Shown piece by piece: positions 39,715 through 61,200 of a stretch of DNA of 64,000 bases. How positions within the stretch are numbered: the stretch's first letter is position 1; the number at the start of each line of letters is the position of its first letter. The notes beneath the pieces are model-generated. The model made no database searches, had not been told where the DNA came from, and worked only from the letters and a program-made list of their open reading frames with translations. Source of the DNA: Ciona savignyi (Eukaryota > Chordata > Ascidiacea > Phlebobranchia > Cionidae); NCBI GenBank assembly GCA_000149265.1, contig CH003213.1:297090-361089 (forward strand). Direction: 5' to 3'. The position numbers and the translations under genes were made by a program.

Positions 39715-40388
39715 AGAGAATAACTGTGTTATATATATGCGTGTATTTGGTTTCGCTGTAGCGATATGTAAATATGAGAAATAAATAATACCAGTGATAA
39801 CGTTTGAAACATGTATTGTGGAATTGTTCAAGTTTAAATTAGTCTATTTTTTTGTTTGTTTTTTTTTACAACGAAAACAAGCAACTCTGGACTTATTTTT
39901 TACAAAACTTGAAAGCAAGATAAAGAAGACAAAACGACTGTCGTTAAAACACGCCAAATTCCAATCAATAACTTAGTGTGGGCAAAGCCAAAAGTGGCCA
40001 CCTAACTTACCATAAAAGACCAAAAATATGGGAAAAAAAATGTTTAAATTAAAATAATTACACTTAAGCCTGGAAGAAAAGGGTGTGGTAAAGATCAGTA
40101 AAAAACAAACCCATTATATTTCCTTTTCTTTTGAGTCGTGTTGGAATATTGCTTTAATCCAACGCCATTCGTTTTAATTTGCTAATTCATCTTTTATTTA
40201 TTCAAATCTCCAATTATTCAAAGAATTTAAATTCGTGTCCGACGCGACAACACTGTGACGTAACCGCCCATCAATCAATATGTCATCGAGGGGAAATCAC
40301 GTCAATCAGTAAAACACGATTATTTTTGAGAAATCAACAACAACTAGTTGTACCAGTATTCATTCAGATACACACATAGCGAGGTACA
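39715..40388. other. Intelectin A-B spacer
   Basis: 674 bp of A+T-rich sequence. It contains the gene A polyadenylation hexamer at 39780-39785 and, near 40253-40310, a short TGACG/CGTCA-containing stretch upstream of gene B. No other gene was seen. Confidence 0.5.
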
Positions 40389-45924
<5,536 letters not shown>

Positions 45925-47151
45925 CTTTCCCCATCAACAAACCGTGTATTTTGCGCTTGTATTTATTCCTATAAACATTTGATGATTGTTATACGCTTTG
46001 TTATTTATCGCGACAGAATAAACTGGATTAACTAACTTAAGAGTGTTTTTTTGTAATGGAATTTATATATATTATGGTTGATGATGGGAAATGGATTCTT
46101 ATTTTATTTCGAGTGGGTGGAAAATCTACAATAAAAGATTTATTAACAGTTATCGTCGAATAACTTGTAAGAGAAAACACGTCGAAAGATTAGTCCGCGG
46201 CTCTAGACGGATAAATTCCAGGGCAAATCAAATTTAAAGGATTTATACACCCTTATCGCCTGATAACTATGTGCAAAATCTACACTGACGCACAACCAAT
46301 TAAATTGATCTCTATGCGCAGATGGTTTGTACGGGTTTTACCCTCTTAGTCATGCTCTTCGAGTGAGTACTTTGCTTAGTAACAATGGTGGTAATTCCCC
46401 AATGTTGGTAAGGTTGAAGGCAGCATTTGCTAGGCCTTCCGCCGGTGTTCTCGTTTAGCTGTACAGTTTTGTAATAGTGTAGCAGAGCTTCGTGAAATAA
46501 AGGCGTTGATTGTACATTTCCTAGCTTTTTTGTAACATTCCCTAGCTTTTAGACAACAACTTTCCGATGTACCAAGGGGCATCAGGTAGAAAACTGTTAC
46601 GAAAAATTTTGGGAAGCTTTAAGTTTAGGTTGCAAATCCTAGCTTTAATTTATGATTTAACCGATAATTTATTTTTCTATTGTCCATTACCACGTATTAT
46701 TTTTTTCTATACGGCGTGAACTATTTTTGTTTAGATTTTTTATTGCTATTTTAATTGCATCAATACGTATGGGTTTCGATAGTAATTTAAATTCTTCATC
46801 ATTAATCTTAATAGGTTTAACATCAAATAAATTTCTTTCTGGTCCCTATTATTGTTGTTTTCTCCCGATAGTTTATTATAAACCTTAAATGTCCCATTTA
46901 ATTTTTGCCTTGGTTCTTTAGTTAATTCATATATTATCCAATGCCTGTACATTTTATTTATTGCCTTACAATTTACATCCATGCCATCAAGTAATTGAAT
47001 TAACGACTTAAGTATCCGGGATTCTTTGTCGTAATTTCCACAAAGTTTTTTTTTTTTTTTACCGAGCCAAGTTTCGAACCCATTATGGGCTCGTCACTAG
47101 GACCGATATTTTGTATAAGAGTCGGTATATGTGTCGGTAATTTCCACGAAG
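45925..47151. other. Convergent spacer between intelectin genes B and C
   Basis: 1.2 kb between two genes that point toward each other. It holds the gene B poly(A) hexamer. A minus-strand open frame at 46746-46982 (78 codons, asparagine/lysine-rich, containing MYRHWIIYELTKEP) could be an eroded mobile-element fragment but matches nothing I can name. Confidence 0.45.
47050..47140 (-). repeat. SINE family 2 copy with A tail, downstream of gene C
   Basis: Read on the minus strand: GACGAGCCCATAATGGGTTC, GAAACTTGGCTCGG, then TA and an uninterrupted A14 tract at the 3' end (47047-47060). The 5' A-box part is truncated. Confidence 0.65.
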
Positions 47152-52533
<5,382 letters not shown>

Positions 52534-53255
52534 TTTCAAAGTGAAGTAATCCTCCCTTCTATTTATGGATTAATAATAGAGTCGTATATACGAAATTCAT
52601 GACAGACATTTAGAATGACCTTTAATTAATAGAACAAACATCCGGAGATGACAGTTTGATTGATGGTGAATCTTGCACAACTTATTATATTAACAGTAAC
52701 CATGACATCAGCAAAATCATTGTCCGATTTTAATCATAGTCAAGAGAGTATTTCCAAAAAAATACTTTTAGCCCATTTTTGATCTTCCTTAATCGAAATA
52801 ATTTAAGTTCGAAACCACCCAATTACTGATCCAGCATCCAATTGTTGCGAAAAGCATTTCATTAAAATAACGCCAACTGAGCACATTTTAGTAACAGATT
52901 ATGTCGTCATTGATCACCCCATCACATCATTAACATTTACAGGGTCAGGTTAAAGAAAAAGCATTAATTTAAATTTTGGTGTGGTTTTGCTGAAATTACA
53001 TTTGAATTTAAAGCATAATTTAGCATATAAAAAGTGTTTTATACTGGTATTGTTTTTGGCTGTTCATGAACCCAATATGACCTGCGACGTAGTCGTGTAA
53101 TCGTTTAACCAATCAGTACTAGCAAATTTTCACTACACGACAATAAAAGTTTCCTTCTAATATTTTTGTAGGATCGTCTATTGTTTCTTAAGGTTAACTG
53201 ACTGGGGCGCTGGATAATACTTATTTTCAGGCTGCCTCACGGTGAATTGCGTTAA

Positions 53256-53970
53256 AAACCAAAACGGTATTTTTTCTAAAAATTTCGCTTTTTTGGCCAT
53301 GGCTTGAACGGCTGCTCCAATTTTTTTAAGATTTGGGAGAATGTTAGTGCATTTGCCACTGATTATACACTTATAAGAAATAAAAAAAATACCTGGTAAA
53401 TATCCTAAAAAAGGATTTTGTTCTCAAATCATGATTGTGACAGGCATGCCATGTCGCCCCGACATATATCAAAAGGAGTAATGGAATCGCAATGAAAATT
53501 TGTCATTTGTTAGAAAACTTGGTTTAGATATGTAGAAACTAAATTTATGGGTGATAAATCTAGGGGAATTCCCCGGGACGTGAAAAAAAACAAAACGGTA
53601 CTTTTTTTTCTAAAAAATGGCTTTTTTGAACATGGCGCTTGAACGGCTGCTCCAATTTTTTTCAGATTTGGTGAAATGGTGGAACGTTAGCCAATTCTGT
53701 GCCAATTAAATGATAGAAAATTTTTACTTAGGGTAATTCCCTTAAAACCGAAGATATGTTCCTGAATCATGATTGTGACAAGCATGCCATGTCGCCCCGA
53801 CATCAACCAAAAGGAGTAATGGAATCTATAGAAATTTGTCATTTGTTAGACAACATGGTTTAGATATGCAAAATCAAAAATTTTGGAAAAAACGGCATTT
53901 TTTTCTGAAAATTTACCTTCTTTAGAGCATAGCGCTAGAACAGCTGCTCCAATTTTGATTTTTTTTTTAA
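53256..53970 (+). repeat. About 2.3 tandem copies of a 300-340-bp unit
   Basis: Units start near 53256, 53596 and 53890. Conserved blocks are TTGAACGGCTGCTCCAATTT, CATGCCATGTCGCCCCGACA and AAAAGGAGTAATGGAATC. The third copy stops after its first about 80 bp. No open frame is shared. Confidence 0.85.
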
Positions 53971-54285
53971 ACTACACATGAATAAGAAGTTTGGTTTGAT
54001 AACTATGGAACCCATGCGTTTATGCTTGCAGAAACAAAACTATGGCAGCCCGTTTGAAACTTTCTGGAATAATGAATAACATGTACCTGACGTGCACATA
54101 TCTGACAATAACATATATTGTGTAATGAACATTAATAGCAAGATCGAATTGTTACCTCAGGGACCTATGCGTATATACTTGCAGAAACAAACTACATAGT
54201 CGGTGTATAAAATACATATGGTGGTTAGGGATCCTGCTCGCATGAATATATAGCATACAAAATGTGTTTTACAAATAATGGTGGT
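53971..54285. repeat. Left arm of inner inverted repeat (partner 56040-56187)
   Basis: Blocks here such as AAGTTTGGTTTGATAACTAT, CCCATGCGTTTATGCTTGCA and GTCGGTGTATAAAATACATA occur in reverse complement at 56040-56187 with about 85-90% identity. The left copy has an extra about 130 bp in the middle that partly repeats the block at 54011-54038. The right copy ends in an A7 tract, so these may be two opposite insertions of one dispersed repeat. Confidence 0.7.
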
Positions 54286-54689
54286 TAAAGACGTAATTGA
54301 CACTCTCTAGTACATTTCTTCATTCGCATTTACCCCTAAGCCTTTTTCCGCAATTACAATGATGTTCATTATTTTAACATGGTTCATAAAATTTAAAATA
54401 CTAGTTCAAAACAATTTTGGCCCATACATTTCGACCATCTTTCGGTTAGTATTATCTTTGCACATTTACAAGCGTCTTATACTACAATTATATACAATCG
54501 TGTCATAACACAGGCTTTTACTAGATTAAACTCACATATTATATCAACACGAAATAATAATGGTTATTACGCTAAGCACATATGCACAATTGGTTATGTA
54601 GCTTAGTTCGTTTGTTATTTCCTTGCTTTCCGCCGCCACTCCGTACCGGTAATTCCTCTGCATAACTGAGATCTAGCCTACATCTCCCA

Positions 54690-55080
54690 AAGCAAAGTCT
54701 TCTGCCAGCTCTGCTGTTCACTTTTTAAAAACTGGAACTAAACCTATTCCCGCTTCTGTGGCGACCTCTAGCGCCGTCGAAGCTTCTGCAGATACCGCCA
54801 GTTATGTTCCTGCTGAGATAAACACACCTGTTCCAGCCTCTACCCCAGCCAAAGCGGCTCCCATTGCGTCAACCATCGCCATTCCTACAACACGGATGTT
54901 CCAGCAGCCGCCGCCCCCACCTCAACCAAGGCTGTTCCTGCGGCTGCTGTTGCGTTCGCTATAGCTGTTCCAGCAGCCGTCGCCCCTGCTTCTGCCGCCG
55001 CCTCAGCTATCAAAGTTACACCCAGTACTAATCCCATCTCCAAAAAAAACTGTCAACAATATAATGATAACAAAGTAAAC
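54690..55080 (+). pseudogene. Ala/Pro/Ser/Thr-rich broken reading frame
   Basis: A G+C-rich patch in A+T-rich DNA. One frame encodes KTGTKPIPASVATSSAVEAS and more of similar composition to about 54890. A +1 shift then continues as DVPAAAAPTSTKAVPAAAVA until VTPSTNP near 55045. The same low-complexity bias on both sides of the shift suggests one disrupted coding stretch. The family is unknown, and a repeat expansion without coding history is possible. Confidence 0.35.
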
Positions 55081-56230
55081 TAGCTTGTAGATGTACTTCT
55101 AACTAATGCGAGATAAAATTCAAACGATCTTTTTTGTGAAAGGTTTTTTTTGACCTAATCTTCATTTTAGCGAAGTCAAAAACGAACTGCCCTACGTACT
55201 ATTAAACCAAAACAATGTAAGCAGAAATGAGCCACTGTCGGTGTGGAATAAAATAATCTGGCTAACCTAGTAATACAGGATGGGTTGGGTTTGACGTCAT
55301 GGAACGGATGGTTGGTTTATGCATGATTGATAAAGAAAACTTTGCAGAATTTCTGATTTCTTGATGTCAACGATTTGTGTAGGATCAATGCGAAGGCGTT
55401 GATGCACCTATGTTAAAAGTGATTTTATACTCCTTTGATCTAATCGTTTACACAGACAGAGTTATAACGTTTGCCGCAAGAGCAATTTAACTTTCACACA
55501 ACATTTAAAATGGTGGGTGTCTTTAACCAAAAAAACAATTGTGCGATTTATGTTAAATTCTATGCTCTTTTGATCCAATCGTCCTGTCTGAATATATAAC
55601 TTATAGGCCATTAGAGCATATTGAAATGTCTAACAATATTTCAATTATGTAGTAGCATTGCTGACGAAGGTTTGATATATTGCTAGAATGTGTGTTAGCG
55701 TACATTCAACGTTTTATAATAAATTATATTCACCGACTTAAGTATTTCCAAATCTACCGACTAAAATATATTAAAATGTAGCCTATATACTAAAGGGTTT
55801 GTAGCCTATATACTAAAGTTTAATGGTAATCCTATATAATTTAAGTGTGATCTGTAAAACCTATAGAACCAAACCCATCGAGCGTCACTTTGTCAACCTT
55901 TAGGAATTCGAGAAATTCGTAATTACTTTTAAAGGTAGTTCCCCTCCGAAACTTAAGCATTTGAAATGAACCAGAACAAAGAGTTTTGTGGTCGGATAGT
56001 TAACGAGGCCGATTCATATGCCTATTTCTACATAAACACAACATTTTGTATGCCATATATTCATGCTATAGGATGTCTAACCACAATTTGTATTTTATAC
56101 ACCGAGTATGCAGTTTGTTTCTGCAAGCACAAACGCATGGGTCCCATAGTTATCAAACCAAACTTCTTTTCCATGTGTAGTTAAAAAAAGAATAATCGAG
56201 TTAGATTTACGAACATTTCACCACTTTTTG

Positions 56231-56527
56231 GTCCGGCCGGTTGGTCTAACGGTTAAGTGTCGCCTTTCGATCGAAAGGTTGCAAGTGCGAAACTGGTCGC
56301 TAGCAAGTCGGTTGTGTCCTCGGGCAAGCCACTTTATGGACATTGCCTGAACCCAGCGGATTAATGGTTTCTACCAAATTGAAGGAACGTGTCTATCATA
56401 TACAACACACTGAAATAGCTTCGGTAACCCGACGGTGGGCGCGAGGTGATCTGACGATTGTCCGTGTGTTAAACCCCATTTGTTTTCCCATTCACGGGAA
56501 TAAACATAAAAATCCTATCCTATCATA
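56231..56527 (+). repeat. SINE family 1, near-intact copy in the spacer
   Basis: The best head in the window: GGTCCGGCCGGTTGGTCTAA, CGGTTAAGTG (A-box region), GGTTGCAAGTGCGAAAC (B-box-like), then GGTTGTGTCCTCGGGCAAGC, CGACGGTGGGCGCGAGGTGA and a TCCTATCCTATCATATCA tail. About 300 bp. Confidence 0.9.
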
Positions 56528-58287
56528 TCATAACCACATCAATCAGCTTATATTAATGACAAATATGTTTTTACCAATTATCTGAGCATCTCGAGTGTCC
56601 TTTTAAAATATTTAAATGATTCTATATCGCAAGGAAGTTGTAAGATGCCAACAACCGGTTGAGAGGTTTTTTGTTTTACGTAAGTTCGTTTGCTCGTTCG
56701 ATTGGTCTAAACTTATTTTGGACTTGTATAAACAGATTGTATTCCGACATTCACAAAAATTCTAATCAAGAAGAAACGTTTAATGTTACCCAACATGTCC
56801 TAGGTAAGAATAGAACTAAATGAAAGGAAAGTAACATAAGGAAAACTACTTAAAAAAACATTAAAATCATACGTAAAAACACGACCCAGTACTGAGGGGA
56901 GAATCGGCATTTGAGGTGAAAGTACAAAAAAAAACTTTTAAAAAGAAAACCCTCTTTTACACGCAAGTTTTAGATACAAGACGCAACAAAATATATTAAA
57001 TTGAGTTGGGTAACGTAAATATGGCACACGTTACAAAAGTATTATGCATAACAATAATGCAATTTTGGCTTTATGATAGATTTAATATAATACATAGTAA
57101 TAATGATTTTTGTTGGTTAAGTTTGTGCACGGAAAGTTGTCTAAACATCTTCACGAAGGAGAAGTCTAAGGCAATAAAAAGTTTGAATGGTCCGTATTAA
57201 TCAAAGTATCATCTGCGAACAAAAATATTTGCAGATATTGTAGATATTACATGGCCATGTATTTTGGCATTTTCTCTCATTGAAATTACAAGATTTTATA
57301 AACAGAGTTGAGGGCAACGGAAACACTTGGTGTTATCTTCCTGTAATCCACTAAAAGGTGGTAGGTACTGTACCTTGGGCTAGATTTCAATGTAATAAGG
57401 ATTGAGACGGATGTTAATAACTTTGGCAAGAAACTTTATAATATGTGTTAAACAACGTTAACGTTATGTAACCAACAGCTTGGTTTTCGTTTTTATATAA
57501 CATTTAAAATGTCTTTTGATCAAGCAACCACCCAAAAAATGATATATACCTTTTTCAGGTCAGGCAAGAATTCTGTATGAAATTTTGCCGATTAGTTCTA
57601 AAAATTCGTTCTTGGACATTCATGATAACGCAACGCATCACAACATTGGCGGATTTCGAAAATGTGCGAGATTTGATTAATTTGACGAACGAACTATCAA
57701 ACATCAGGGATTTAATGAATTACCAATACAGTTCGTGCTAATATCGACTAGAATCTTATTCGTTATAATGCTCAGGTTTCACACTCGGGCAAATATCGAC
57801 TCATGTGTAACTTTTTTCCCATTAGTTTGTAATTACTAAGATAAAATCAATTCCTCTTCATCGCTGGTTTGGTTAATATGGGTTTCAGTTTCTGGTCGGG
57901 GCGATTGTATACATTAAATCGTGTTCGGCCTTAGACTGGATGAATGTATCCCGACCAGCCCATTATGGTGGCCCACTCAGTTTATCTATTCTATTTAGGA
58001 TTATAAAATAATTGGCTAGCTTACTATCCATTAGTTTGGTGCGATAAGTGAGATAACAGAGTGGTGAAGAAGTTTCATTCACCAAGAAAGGAGTTGGACA
58101 AGAGATGTTGCTTACGTCACTAGCCCTTTGATAGAATAATGTGTGGGAAGATTGACCATCAATCAAACTGTCATTTCCGGATGTTTGTATTCAAACGTCA
58201 TTCTAACTGTCTGTCACGAAGCTGGGTATTCACGTCTGTATCGTTTGTGTTCGCATAACTGTAAGATAGGGTCCGACCACTTCGAAT

Positions 58288-61200
58288 ATGAAGATTTTTA
58301 CAAACCAAGGTAAGTAAGTGGTAAAGTAAAGATTATTTTAGCTAACACTGTTGCTAACCAGATGACAGCACGAAAGGCTATACAGCCTGGTGCCCAAATA
58401 TGCGCGATGTGCTTTGGAAGGCGCTTGCCGCTTTTGGAGTTATGCTGGCTTTTATTGCGCTAATTGTGACCATAGTATCTCAGGTAAATTATAGCTTATT
58501 AGTTTAGAAAATAAACGAATAGTTTAAACAAAAAGTTACCTTTAGAATAAAGTAAACGAAGTACCGAGTTCAGCAGCTTCTAGGAAACCTGGAAATGGAA
58601 TCGCAGGTAAGCCATTTTACTGGGTCTAGTTTCGAACCCATGACCACTGAACAATCAGTTTGTTTAATGCCCTTGCAAAGTCGTTCGTAATGCGTTTGTA
58701 TTGTCGTCCGTAATGCGCTTGCAAAGTCGTTCGTAATGCGTTTGTATTGTTGTCCGTAATGCGCTTGTAAAGTCGTCCGTAATGCGCTTGTTAAGTCGTC
58801 CGTAATGCGTTTGTATTGTCGTACGTAATGCGTTTGTAATGTCGTCCGTAATGCGTTTGTAATGTTGTCCGTAATGCGCTTGTAAAGTCGCCCGTAATGC
58901 GCTTGTAAAGTCGTCCGTAATGCGTTTGCAATGATGTCCGTAATGCGGTTGCAAAGTCTTCCGTAATGTGCTTGTAATGTCGTACCTAATGCGTTTAAAA
59001 TGACGTCCGTAATGCGCTTGTAAAGTGGTCCGTAATGTGCTTTCAAAGTCGTCCGTAATGCGCGTTTTTAATGTCGTTCGTGATGCGTTTGTAATGTCGT
59101 CCGTAATGCGCGTTTTTAATGTCGTTCGTAATGCATTTGTAAAGTCGACCGTAATGCGCTTGTAAAGTCGTCCGTAATGCGCTTGTAATGTTGTACATAA
59201 TGCGGTTTCTGTTCGTGACCGGTAACCAATCATAATAGACCCTAAATCCGCACAGTTGATAGATACTCTTTTTTTCTAGTTTAGACTAAGCATTGGTTAT
59301 AACATTATTAATCTTTAGATCTCGTGTGCACGGTATGCCGGAGCAGTTACATGGTGTTGTGTATTAAAATAACATTAAATCTTAACGAACCATTCGATTC
59401 CACTGAATCAGTGAAAAAGTAGCAAGGGTTAAAATCGACATACAATTGTGCGGATATGGATTCCACATATATGACCTAGGCCCTGTTGGAACACCGGGCG
59501 TTTCAAAACAAAATACAGATAAACTATTCACTCAATACAGACTAACAAATAATTTATTACCAACGTCTAACAGAATTCCAGTTTAATGCAAAGGTGTACC
59601 GGTCGTGCCGGGAAATAAGCCCGGGTTCGAAGTCAGGCATCTACACCATACAACCCAGAGCAAGCTCATTACCATTTCAGGTATCCTATCATCGTGCTTA
59701 TGTTATTCACTGCTACTTATGGTGTTACCTCTGTTACCCAGTGTTATCCCATGTTTCACTGGCCAAATATCTTGGTTACTGCGTCGCCTACTAACCGAAT
59801 AATTTAGGTTTAAAATTAGTTACTAGCTAGTCGGCCGTGTCTTGGGAAAAGACACTTAACCAACATCGTCTCGAGCCATTTTTGGGTGAAATTAAAACCA
59901 AACGAACGCAGCACCCATTTAGCTTATATGTTATAATGCTATCCCTGTAACCGCATCAGGCTATCTCCTATAAGCGCGTGTTACCCCATTTTAGCCAATA
60001 TTGCTGCATGTTGGCCAACTCTAGCGCCTGTTACTAGTCCATTTAACAGATTGTCTCAGGTTAACCTCATATAGTGCATGCTTGCCGTCAGTCACCCCTT
60101 GCTTTTCACACTCTTAGCATCTCTTACCTACTTGCAACCCTCAGGTCTACTGTGAGATGGGGGACGCCGGAGGAGGGTGGACGTTGGTGGCTTCCATCCA
60201 TGAAAACAACATCTTCGGCAAATGCACGATCGGCGACAAATGGTCAAGCGAACAGAAGAATTCCGCCCAAGGCTACACCGGTATGTTAAATCGGGTTCGT
60301 TATCTCATTTGTATGCCAGGAGCTAACCAATTCACTGTGCCTAAGATCAAGGCACTGAACGTACATTACCTGACCCAATGGTTTATGTGTTAAACAAAAA
60401 CTGGAGCACAGTCCCAAAGACCCGGTATTTTTTGGGCATTTCGTGACTTTAAAACTTTAAATATGTTATCATAATACGAGTTATGCAATTGCGTTATCAA
60501 TTTGTATAAGAAAAGCGCCGTTAGTTAAGTTGCAATCATTATTGCCGTAAATGCAAATAGCTATAATTCAGGGATGTCCAACTAATTTCAGATAAGATGT
60601 ACGTTGTCCACTGTGGTACGAATAATTTTTATTATTATTATTATAAAATCTTGGCTAAGACTTAAGAGAGCAAAAATAACTAGTTGTGTAATATCTTGTT
60701 ACAGTGCATGATTCGAATATTATGAAACCTGTTGGATATATGTTTTATACTTAATGTTGAGATGTTTTTACAACGGACAATCTGCCTTATATTTTAACGA
60801 AAATATTATAAAAATTTGCAATCATTATACTTTGTACCGTAGATATGTAAATAGTTTGTGGTTTTGTGGTAGAAAGCAATTTTTAACGGTTTATTGTTTC
60901 CACTGTTATAAAACTGTGGAAAGACAAAGAAACTCAAAAACTAAAACATTTTTGTAAAAACTTTAAGAGGGCACAGGTTTTTAATAACTACCCTACTTAT
61001 GCTACTGTGGTAACATTCTTAAACTAAATAAACTTTTTAAAAATGTTTGTTATCGGTTATATTTTTTGTATTTTCTGATAGTTTTTTTTAATCTGATTTG
61101 CAACATCATTGATTCTTCCACGCCCATGCCCGTACACGCAAATGTCCATGTCAGTAATCCGACGGTTGACACAAGGTAATCTTACGTTTGATCGTGGTAT

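Larger units (their letters stand above)
52534..58287. other. Spacer (loop) between the divergent intelectin genes C and D
   Basis: No gene recognised. Homology between the arms extends about 170 bp beyond each start codon (52534-52700 and 58115-58287), which marks the shared promoter region. The rest contains the 300-bp tandem repeats, an inner inverted repeat, an Ala/Pro-rich broken frame and one SINE, each listed separately. The stretches 52700-53250, 54290-54650, 55080-56030 and 56530-58110 are A+T-rich and show nothing I can support. Confidence 0.6.

Noticed and set aside
58570-59233. Two overlapping minus-strand open frames of 158 and 189 codons
   Set aside because: They are translations of a 23-bp minisatellite with no antisense stop codon, show a 23-residue period and lie in an intron of gene D.
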